This document shows, one piece after another, positions 35,889 through 42,380 of a DNA stretch of 42,380 bases. The translations under genes and the position numbers were made by a program. Under the pieces are notes generated by a model that was given only the letters and a program-made list of their open reading frames with translations, was not told the DNA's origin and did no database searches. The first letter of the stretch is position 1; each line of letters begins with the position of its first letter. Source of the DNA: a virus; the IMG/VR virus record IMGVR_UViG_3300045968_000157, positions 1 to 42,380 of that record; one strand, 5' to 3'.

Positions 35889-37256
35889 TTAAACGACCTG
35901 CCAAACATCGATGGACTGAGGCGACGAACTGTGGTCGAGATAGTTCAAGGTGACCGGATTGAAGGCCTGGCCGCCCTGGCTCAGTGACCCGCTAATGCTG
36001 CCGCCAGCCACACTGCTGGCAGTCAGGCTACCGCATTCAATGTCGGTGTCCGCGTTGTCGGCAGCGTTGCGGAACTTCGTAACGCCAGCGGTGCTGATGT
36101 TCAGCTTCACACCGTTGCCACTCAAAAAGACTGCGGAACTGACATCGAGTTCGGCAAGGAATGCCTTGTTTGCGGTGACGTCGCCCGAAAGGTTGAGAGA
36201 TGTTCCTGACGCCGCGCCAATGTTGGGCGTGACCAGTGCGGGCGATGTTGCAAAGACAAGCGCGCCGCTGCCGGTCTCACCAGTAACGGCTGCTGCAAGA
36301 TTCGCACTGGACGGCGTTGCCAAAAACGTCGCTACTCCTGAACCGAGACCGGACACACCCGTTGAGATTGGCAGGCTCGTGCAATTGGTGAGTACTCCTG
36401 CCGACGGTGTTCCCAAGTTTGGAGTGACGAGCGTAGGAGAATCCGCAAACACTGCGGCGCCGGAACCGGTTTCGTCGGTCAAGGCACTGCGCAGATTCGC
36501 GCTGCTCGGTGTCGCAAGGAATGTTGCGACGTTCGAACCCAGGCCGCTTATGCCTGTTGATACCGGCAGCCCTGTGCAATTCGTCAGGACGCCCGCCGAC
36601 GGCGTTCCGATGTTCGGTGTGACCAACGTCGGCGAATTCGAGAATACGACGTTGGCGGAACCCGTAGCGCCCGATGATGTGACGCCTTCAACGGTGAGGT
36701 GCCGTATGGCGAGATCTGCGAGTCCGCCGCCGCCTGCCTGATTGATCGAGAGAACCAGACCGCTACGTGAAACGCTGACGTGGGAGTTTGTTCGTCCGCC
36801 GAAGTAAGCCAGATCGCCGAGCAGCTCCAGTTTCTGGATTGTCATCACGCGGCTGGCATCGAATACCGGCACCTCTTCGTAGGTGACGTTTACCGCGTAG
36901 GATTTATCGACTGTGTCGTTATTGGTGACCTTGAGATGCAGTTCCCCGGTTGCGTCCTCATCCTCGTAGACGGAGACAAATATCGCAGCCGGGCCTTCCG
37001 CCGGCGTGCCCGAGGAAAAGTCCATCGGCTCATACACGTTGCCGAGTACGGATTTCCACTTGCCACGCAGGTCGGACCCTGAGAGCGAGTCTTTGCTGAA
37101 AATCTCGGCGTTCGATTGGCCGCTGCCGGCAGAAGGAACGACCTTCAGCTTCGTAATGTTGAAGGCATTCGGAAGGCCGGTGATGTGAAGACTCGCAGTG
37201 CCGCCTGATGCCGTCGCTGATCCCGTGCTGCCGCTTGCGGTAAGTCCTCGTGCCAT
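35889..37256 (-). CDS. tail fibre protein with 65-residue repeats
   Basis: 455 residues. A glycine and serine-rich N-terminal beta domain (about 1-140) is followed by two repeats of 65 residues and a partial third, marked by SPTLVTPNIGTPSAGVLTNC, GLGSNVATFLATPSSANL and ETGSGAAVFA. This repeat is well known from phage tail fibres. A short C-terminal end domain follows. Encoded directly after a tail-tip protein, so it should be part of the virion tail. Confidence 0.75.
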   Translation of the reverse strand: MARGLTASGSTGSATASGGTASLHITGLPNAFNITKLKVVPSAGSGQSNAEIFSKDSLSGSDLRGKWKSVLGNVYEPMDFSSGTPAEGPAAIFVSVYEDEDATGELHLKVTNNDTVDKSYAVNVTYEEVPVFDASRVMTIQKLELLGDLAYFGGRTNSHVSVSRSGLVLSINQAGGGGLADLAIRHLTVEGVTSSGATGSANVVFSNSPTLVTPNIGTPSAGVLTNCTGLPVSTGISGLGSNVATFLATPSSANLRSALTDETGSGAAVFADSPTLVTPNLGTPSAGVLTNCTSLPISTGVSGLGSGVATFLATPSSANLAAAVTGETGSGALVFATSPALVTPNIGAASGTSLNLSGDVTANKAFLAELDVSSAVFLSGNGVKLNISTAGVTKFRNAADNADTDIECGSLTASSVAGGSISGSLSQGGQAFNPVTLNYLDHSSSPQSIDVWQVV

Positions 37257-38024
37257 TTATGCCGCCATCCTTTTCCCGCCGGGCTCCTCGAGGAATACCA
37301 GGCTAACACTTCGATAGAGTTGCTTCCGATCACCGGGCGTACTCACAAGGCGCATGTACCAACCGTCGTAACGGTCGTGTCGTGGAATCACAAAGACAGG
37401 GTTTGTTTCTTCCTTCAGCGCGGAAGTGAACGACATCAGCGTGTCGCCCTCCGTGTCTGTCATCGCTGTAAACGTCACGCTGATGCGCTTCATGTCGACG
37501 ATGAAGTCCGCGAAGATCGCGCCGCCGTCGGTGGTCTCCACGTTTACGTCCGAAATGTGATCTATCAAGAGCCCGGGCTCGTAGGCGATGCCGCGTGGAG
37601 TGGTCTCGACCAGGCCCAGCAGCAGATAGCCAACCTCTAGGAACCCGTCTGCATTCGATGGGTCATTGATGCGGATTCTCCAATACCGGTAGCTCTGAGA
37701 CGGCGAGAGCAGCTTGAAGGACGTGAATTGGCGCCAGGTCATCGTCGTGCTGAAATCCAAGACGCTCGTCGTTGTTCCGGCATCGATCTGCACAGTTGCA
37801 CTTGCCGAGAAGTTGTTATTGGCAAGGCCGATGATGTCGACTTCCCGCGCGTTGATCAGGTCAATGGTGATGTCGACGTTTGTGACAACGGCAGTATCGG
37901 ATCTCCAGACCCTCGACAATCGCTGATTCTGGATGTTCGCAATCGGATAGGTCGCGTGCGAGGACGTTGCAGCGACCGTATAAATTGCGCCGTAGTTCGC
38001 TGTGTGCGCGAGGTACTTAAACAT
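37257..38024 (-). CDS. tail-tip protein, discoidin-like, 255 aa
   Basis: The middle (IDLINAREVDIIGLANNNFS, FKLLSPSQSYRYWRIRINDP, then VGYLLLG) has the pattern of a discoidin-like jelly-roll; the C-terminus (RISVTFTAMTDTEGDTLMSF, VFVIPRHDRYDGWYMRLV) is typical of phage minor tail proteins encoded after the tape measure. The start overlaps the tape-measure stop (TAATG). Confidence 0.65.
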   Translation of the reverse strand: MFKYLAHTANYGAIYTVAATSSHATYPIANIQNQRLSRVWRSDTAVVTNVDITIDLINAREVDIIGLANNNFSASATVQIDAGTTTSVLDFSTTMTWRQFTSFKLLSPSQSYRYWRIRINDPSNADGFLEVGYLLLGLVETTPRGIAYEPGLLIDHISDVNVETTDGGAIFADFIVDMKRISVTFTAMTDTEGDTLMSFTSALKEETNPVFVIPRHDRYDGWYMRLVSTPGDRKQLYRSVSLVFLEEPGGKRMAA

Positions 38025-40849
38025 TACGGAAGGGCTTCACCGAATCGACGAGCAGCAAAAGCATTGGATTCGAGGTAGCGCGTGATCTCTTGAACTAGCA
38101 GGCTCGTGTCCTGGGATTCCTTTTGATAGATCTGAATGTAAATGTTGTTGCCGCCGCCAACCATTGCGGTCTCGTTCTCGTTGGCGCCTTCCTTGGTCAG
38201 ATCGCGGCGAACATTCGAAAGCCAAGGTATGAGCGTCGAAAATGCCTGGTTCACAACCTTGGCGTTGTTGGGATCCACCGCAGCGAAGGACGCGGCGTTG
38301 TCTTGGAACTCTTCAAACAGGTTGTTGATCAGCTTGAGCCGGTTCGTCGGCGAGAGAACCTTGTCTTCGAAAACTCCGCTGATTGCGGAAACCAGGGCGT
38401 TCTGCGCCTTAACGATTTCGTCAGCTGCTTTGTGACCCGCGCCGATGCTTCCGAAAATGCTCTTGAAAAGACTGACGGCGCCGTTTGCGATATCCAGGCC
38501 CATGCTGACAGGGTTCAGTTTCGCGGCGATACCCGTAGGCGTTCCAGAAGCTCCGCCGCCTCCACCGAAGATCCCGGGCAGGCCGCCGCCAGACCCGCCG
38601 CTACCGCCACCGATGCCCAGTGAACTGAGAACGCCACCGAAGGCGCCGCCAAGATCTCCCTTGATCAGCTTGCCGATGTCGATGCTTCCGATCAGATCGG
38701 TGAGCGCGCCCTTCCAATCCGTAACGAATTTCTTTCCTGTCTCAAGGAGAGATCCGAAGGTAACGGAGACCTGGTCTGCAGCCTTCTGCGCTGGATCGAC
38801 CATGATTTCCGGCAGTCGGCCGAATTCTCCTTTGATGCCTTCCATCAGGTCCGGTACATAGGAATGGCCTACGACTCGCTCATACATTCCGAGGAACGAG
38901 TCCTCGATCGCCTTGGCAAATCCGCCAACGCTGTCGCGGATCGCCTTCAGTGGCGCCGTGACGATCGTCTTAATAGCCTCCCACATCCCGCCCCAGATGG
39001 TTTTTATTCCGTCGGCAAACTTCGACCAATCGCCAGTCAGAAGACCGGTCCAGACCTTAAACGTTCCTTCTAAAGTCTTGAAGGCTGCCGACAGTACGGC
39101 GCCGACGATTTCAAACGCGGCGCGGACGTAAGGTCCAAACGTGTTCACGGCAACCCGGAACTGCGTGAGGATCGTTTCCCAGTAGATACCGAGAATCCGG
39201 GTGATCGATGGGCCCCACTCTCGCCAGATGTCCATGATGGAGTCCGCAGCTGTGCCGACCAGCTCGACAAGCGATTCCCATACCTGCATTGCCGTGGTCT
39301 TTATGGAGTTCCAGATCGGCAGTAGTGCGTCGCGGACATCTTTGTTCTTTAGCGCGAAATAGGTAATGGCGCCGACCGCTGCCGTGATTGCTGCGATGAT
39401 TCCGACCGGTCCGGTCAGTACGGCACCGACGGTTCCGAGAGCTGCCGTCAGTCCTGCAGATCCGCCCAGCCAGGTGATGAGCGTTCCTATCGGCGCGATC
39501 AGCCCGGTGATGCCGGTCACGAGGGTGCCCACACCAATGAGTACCGGACCAATCGCAGCAGCAGCGGCGGCCAGTGCGACCGTAATGGCCTGTACTGGCT
39601 TTGGCATATCGGCGAACCGCTGCGCCGCCTGAGCTAGGACGTCGATCAATGGCTTTGCCGCCTCGAGGACGTTCAGCAGGATCGGTAGCAGCGCCGTTCC
39701 CAAGGTGATCGCGACATCGCCTACGCGATTTTTCAGTAGCTGAATCTGGCTTTCGAATGTGCCGTAACGTATTTTTGCTTCATCGACGAGGGCCTTGTTG
39801 GCTTCCCAGGCCTGATTGCCGAGCGCCAGCGTGTCTGCCATCAGCTGGCCGGCGCCGGATGCGCGCAACAGTGTGTCCTTGATGATGATGCTTTTGCCGA
39901 TCGTGTCTTCAATTACTCCGTTGACGTCTTTGCCTTCCGCCTTTATCCGACTCAAGCCGCTGATGAACGCAATCGTCGCGCCTGCAGCGTCGGTCTGAAA
40001 TTTCTGACGGAATTCTTCGGCGCTCATTCCGGCAGCTTTTGCGAAATCGGAGATGATGAACTTGCCGCTCTCCAGTTCCTTCTTCGTCAGATTGAGCGAA
40101 CCCATCACCGCGTCCTGCATCTTGAGGAACACGCGGGAGATTGCCGAGCCGCCCGCTTCTGCATTGATGCCGAGAGATGAAAGGGCTGACGCGAAGGAGA
40201 GCACCTGCGCTTGAGATAGCCCTACCAGGTGGCCCGTGCCGGCGATCCGTTGGGCCATCATGATGATATCTTTTTCCGTAGACGCGCCGGCGTTCCCCAG
40301 AGCAACCAATGTGGCGCCGAATCGATCGACATCCTTGCCGGCTGCACCGAAAACGTTCTGAATCGTTGCCGTTGCCGTCGCTGCTTCGCCTGACGTCAGG
40401 TTTGTCGTGACGCCGAGGTCAGCCATGACCTTTGCGAATGCTGCAATGTCGTCCTTCTTGATGCCCAACTGGCCAGCCGCTTCACCGATTTTATTGAGCT
40501 CGTTGACGGAGATCGGGATCGTCTTCGACATCGACCTGAAAGTTGCCTCGAGTTGCTTGAATTCCGGCTCGGTCGCTTCCACGGTCTTTCGCACGCCGGC
40601 GAAGCTGCTCTCAAAATCAGCTGCTGCCTTGACAGCTAGAACACCGACTGCCACGATCGGCGCCGTTACAGCAGCGGTCAGGCCTTTGCCTGCCGTGATC
40701 GCGGCCTTGCCGAGATCGTTCATCAGGGTGATCGACGGTTTGACAACCTTCTCGAACTCCTTGAAGTCGTTCCTCGCCTGAATTATGGACTTGTTGAGAT
40801 CGCCCGTCCGGAGGCTCAGCGAGACGTAGAGGCTTCTAACTGTCGCCAT
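38024..40849 (-). CDS. tail tape measure protein (TP901 type)
   Basis: 941 residues. The N-terminal third has the TP901 core: ADFESSFAGVRKTVEAT, a helix-rich region with GEAATATATIQNVFGAAGKD, and SALSSLGINAEAGGSAISRV. Two long hydrophobic stretches follow (about 425-500, with ITVALAAAAAAIGPVLIGVG). The C-terminal part is glycine-rich in one place and ends in a helical domain. It sets tail length; by the usual 0.15 nm per residue the tail would be near 140 nm. The start overlaps the end of the gp10-like gene by 14 bases. Confidence 0.9.
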   Translation of the reverse strand: MATVRSLYVSLSLRTGDLNKSIIQARNDFKEFEKVVKPSITLMNDLGKAAITAGKGLTAAVTAPIVAVGVLAVKAAADFESSFAGVRKTVEATEPEFKQLEATFRSMSKTIPISVNELNKIGEAAGQLGIKKDDIAAFAKVMADLGVTTNLTSGEAATATATIQNVFGAAGKDVDRFGATLVALGNAGASTEKDIIMMAQRIAGTGHLVGLSQAQVLSFASALSSLGINAEAGGSAISRVFLKMQDAVMGSLNLTKKELESGKFIISDFAKAAGMSAEEFRQKFQTDAAGATIAFISGLSRIKAEGKDVNGVIEDTIGKSIIIKDTLLRASGAGQLMADTLALGNQAWEANKALVDEAKIRYGTFESQIQLLKNRVGDVAITLGTALLPILLNVLEAAKPLIDVLAQAAQRFADMPKPVQAITVALAAAAAAIGPVLIGVGTLVTGITGLIAPIGTLITWLGGSAGLTAALGTVGAVLTGPVGIIAAITAAVGAITYFALKNKDVRDALLPIWNSIKTTAMQVWESLVELVGTAADSIMDIWREWGPSITRILGIYWETILTQFRVAVNTFGPYVRAAFEIVGAVLSAAFKTLEGTFKVWTGLLTGDWSKFADGIKTIWGGMWEAIKTIVTAPLKAIRDSVGGFAKAIEDSFLGMYERVVGHSYVPDLMEGIKGEFGRLPEIMVDPAQKAADQVSVTFGSLLETGKKFVTDWKGALTDLIGSIDIGKLIKGDLGGAFGGVLSSLGIGGGSGGSGGGLPGIFGGGGGASGTPTGIAAKLNPVSMGLDIANGAVSLFKSIFGSIGAGHKAADEIVKAQNALVSAISGVFEDKVLSPTNRLKLINNLFEEFQDNAASFAAVDPNNAKVVNQAFSTLIPWLSNVRRDLTKEGANENETAMVGGGNNIYIQIYQKESQDTSLLVQEITRYLESNAFAARRFGEALP

Positions 40850-41246
40850 TCCACGCCTCCTCGATGCCGTCGCCTAGTTCTTTGCCGATCAAGTCGATGG
40901 CCTCCTCCACGCGTGCGTCATAGGCTGGGCCCATCCACGGACGCGCGGTCTGGTCGGTCGTTCCCCACTCAGCGAAACGACCTACGAATCCCCATTTCTT
41001 CGATCCAACCCGACCCTCGGCTCCCGACGCCGATTGCTCGACGACCGAGATACCCAGGTTGTCCCGGATGCGCGATCCGCCAGTTTCTGGATCATCCGGT
41101 GCCCGATGTTGCTGCTCCTCGAGCAGCGGAGCACACCCGCGACGCAGCGCCCGCGCATTGATTTGCCGTTTTTCTCCGAGGCTTGCAGGAATGTCCTGTA
41201 GGGTGTCGATCAGTTCCTGCAAACCTTCGACGGTGAATTCAGCCAT
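40836..41246 (-). CDS. HK97 gp10-like protein
   Basis: 136 residues with the family layout: an early helix (FTVEGLQELIDTLQDIP), an R-RGCAPLLEEQQHRAPDDPE segment, a central VGSKKWGFVGRFAEWGTTDQ and RPWMGPAYDARVEEAID near the end. Gp10-like proteins usually act at the head-tail joint and are encoded before the tail tube. Here the gene sits between the chaperones and the tape measure, which is unusual. Confidence 0.75.
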   Translation of the reverse strand: MAEFTVEGLQELIDTLQDIPASLGEKRQINARALRRGCAPLLEEQQHRAPDDPETGGSRIRDNLGISVVEQSASGAEGRVGSKKWGFVGRFAEWGTTDQTARPWMGPAYDARVEEAIDLIGKELGDGIEEAWNGDS

Positions 41247-41249
41247 GCC

Positions 41250-41450
41250 TTAGGCGTCCAACATTGCAAAGATCTCGTCAGGGGTTTGTTGACGGGTCAG
41301 ATTTTCGGCGGGATTCTCTTTTTCTTTTAGAGCAGCATCCGCTTCGTCGTTCTTTAATTTTCTCAATGCGTAGATTTCTTGAATTTCGCGGCCATCCCAG
41401 CGTGCGAGGAGTTCATGCTTCGGAACTCCATACTCATCGGCAAGCGTCAC
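41250..41450 (-). CDS. tail assembly chaperone, downstream frame (gpT-like)
   Basis: 66 residues from a GTG, but it is probably made mainly as the second half of a frameshift fusion with the upstream chaperone (about 202 residues in total). The region just before the GTG (ERPFYRFCVTLADEYGVPKH, then ELLARWDGREIQEIYALRK) matches gpT-like chaperone ends, which shows that the conserved part starts upstream of the GTG. Confidence 0.75.
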   Translation of the reverse strand: MTLADEYGVPKHELLARWDGREIQEIYALRKLKNDEADAALKEKENPAENLTRQQTPDEIFAMLDA

Positions 41451-41476
41451 GCAAAACCGATAGAACGGCCGCTCTT

Positions 41477-41857
41477 TTAGTTTTTTATGAGTTCCTCAAC
41501 AGAGCCTTCATGGATACCGGAGATTCTGGCGATGATCGTGAACAGCTTGTTCACAGGCTTGTGACTCTTGGATGTGATCACGGCGACAAGCGCATCCCTG
41601 TCCGACGTCAGAGGAGCTCCGGACTCGTTGCACATGCCCATCGCTACCAATAACGCTTCTAGCTTCGCATCGGCGTTTTTGTCCATGTGGAATTCGGGCT
41701 TGCCGTCGACCACGGTTACCTTCGTTCGTGCAGCTGCCTGCCATTCCAGGACGTCTCCAGCAGACAGCGGCCGCACCCAAACGTCGATGCCCCATTCCTT
41801 CATGGGCACCTTCAGCGGTTTGCGGTCTTCGATCTGCTGGAGTTGTTCAAAGTTCAT
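41477..41857 (-). CDS. tail assembly chaperone (gpG-like)
   Basis: 126 residues: an N-terminal beta part (PLKVPMKEWGIDVWVRPLSA) and a helical C-terminus (DALVAVITSKSHKPVNKLFT) of the type seen in tail chaperones upstream of the tape measure. Its last codons contain the slippery A AAA AAC, so some ribosomes shift into the gpT-like frame. It keeps the tape measure folded during tail assembly. Confidence 0.8.
   Translation of the reverse strand: MNFEQLQQIEDRKPLKVPMKEWGIDVWVRPLSAGDVLEWQAAARTKVTVVDGKPEFHMDKNADAKLEALLVAMGMCNESGAPLTSDRDALVAVITSKSHKPVNKLFTIIARISGIHEGSVEELIKN
41480..41486 (-). promoter_or_regulatory. -1 programmed frameshift site (A AAA AAC)
   Basis: On the minus strand the chaperone ends ATA AAA AAC TAA. 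The heptamer A AAA AAC is in the correct phase (X XXY YYZ) and is a well-known slippery sequence. A one-base step back reads LKERPFYRFCVTLADEYG and continues into the gpT-like frame, whose conserved part begins before its own GTG. This is the classic lambda G/GT arrangement. The stop directly after the site should favour pausing. I did not find a strong downstream hairpin by eye. Confidence 0.85.
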
Positions 41858-41868
41858 TCGCTACTCCT

Positions 41869-42380
41869 TTATGCGTGCGGATCAGTGGGGCTGGGATTTC
41901 CGCCGGTGATACGCGTCTTGAAGTTGATTTCCAGCAATCCCTGGGGCGAGATCGTGCCCTCGTCATAATCCAGCGACAGCACAGAGAAATACCGTACGTT
42001 GCTTGAAGGCGCCGGCTTGGTGACTCTCACGTCGAGAACGGCCTTTGCAGCGATCCACGCCTCAACCAGCAAGAGGTTTGCCGCGTTGTTCACCATGACG
42101 ATCGTGACTTCCTTACCGTCCGAGAGACCGCCGATACGCTCAACGCCGGGACTGTCGAGCGTCGTGGAATCCACTTCCGGATTCATCGCGCCGATACCAG
42201 CCACGGTGCGGATGTTACCGATTGTCGTGTACGCGTCGGGACTTTGCGTTACGTCCCAGTAGGCTACCGCGACGCCCGCTCCAATCTGGGCCTCCGTGGA
42301 GTCAGCGCCGCCGGCGATGCGCGGCGCGAAATACCACAGGCCGTCGGAGCCTCGCTGCCATACTCGTTTGGGTTTCCGGC
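41869..42380 (-). CDS. major tail (tube) protein, 5'-truncated by the window edge
   Basis: The frame is open to the right edge without any start codon before it, so the beginning of the gene lies outside. The visible 170 residues include DSTEAQIGAGVAVAYWDVTQ, TTIGNIRTVAGIGAMNPEVD, TTLDSPGVERIGGLSDGKEV and a late LLEINFKTRITGGNP. This is the pattern of siphovirus tail tube proteins (a VT-LDS-x-GGL-DG type core). It is followed by the chaperones, the normal order. Confidence 0.8.
   Translation of the reverse strand, partial: RKPKRVWQRGSDGLWYFAPRIAGGADSTEAQIGAGVAVAYWDVTQSPDAYTTIGNIRTVAGIGAMNPEVDSTTLDSPGVERIGGLSDGKEVTIVMVNNAANLLLVEAWIAAKAVLDVRVTKPAPSSNVRYFSVLSLDYDEGTISPQGLLEINFKTRITGGNPSPTDPHA

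Overview
The window is a 42.4-kb piece of a temperate, tailed double-stranded DNA phage with a long non-contractile tail (siphovirus-like). The evidence is a TP901-type tape measure gene, a tail-tube-like gene, tail assembly chaperones joined by a -1 frameshift site, a tyrosine integrase with an adjacent attP, a repressor/Cro-like pair and a lysis cassette. Several proteins carry Sec signal peptides ending in A-x-A and one carries a lipobox, so a diderm (Gram-negative type) host is likely. The host genus cannot be read from the sequence. Nearly all genes overlap by 1-4 bases or are a few bases apart, as in a compact phage genome.

Layout. (1) 1-13295, minus strand: read from 13295 leftwards, small membrane and zinc proteins, a replication initiator, a DnaC-like helicase loader, a VRR-NUC nuclease and two zinc-finger proteins. 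These are followed by a run of 4-base-overlapping genes (9064 to 3877) in which five of six products have a Sec signal peptide and the sixth a membrane anchor. Then come virion-accessory-like proteins and an HNH endonuclease at the left edge. (2) 13296-16504: lysogeny region with integrase (plus strand), attP carrying the 3' half of an initiator tRNA-fMet gene, an excisionase-like protein, and a repressor diverging from a Cro-like gene. (3) 16505-28969, plus strand: early region with many tiny genes, a recombination-type block (zinc-ribbon protein, HNH, Cas4-like Fe-S nuclease, HerA/FtsK-like ATPase), a KhpA-like KH RNA-binding protein, a DUF5131 (Gp37/Gp68) protein with a NUMOD4-HNH endonuclease next to it, and an array of small ORFs with repeated gene ends and starts. 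(4) 28966-42380, minus strand: late region, read from the right edge: tail tube (cut by the edge), chaperones, gp10-like, tape measure, tail tip, fibres, a secreted beta-helix protein, then membrane proteins, a lytic transglycosylase, a holin candidate and a lipoprotein.

Terminase, portal, protease and capsid genes are absent. The minus-strand run leaves the left edge just after an HNH gene of the kind that often sits beside cos and terminase, and the minus-strand tail run enters from the right edge. The simplest reading is a circularly permuted genome whose packaging and head genes lie between the two edges, outside this window. attP is flanked by phage genes on both sides, so this looks like the excised or virion form rather than an integrated prophage.

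Most unusual points: an identical N-terminal peptide (MSHQINPED, extending to 19 residues in two proteins) on three otherwise different proteins, encoded by diverged codons; the cluster of Sec-exported fibre-like proteins; a phage KhpA-like protein; a homing-type endonuclease that ends with a copy of its neighbour's C-terminus; and repeated Shine-Dalgarno-bearing gene ends in the small-ORF array.
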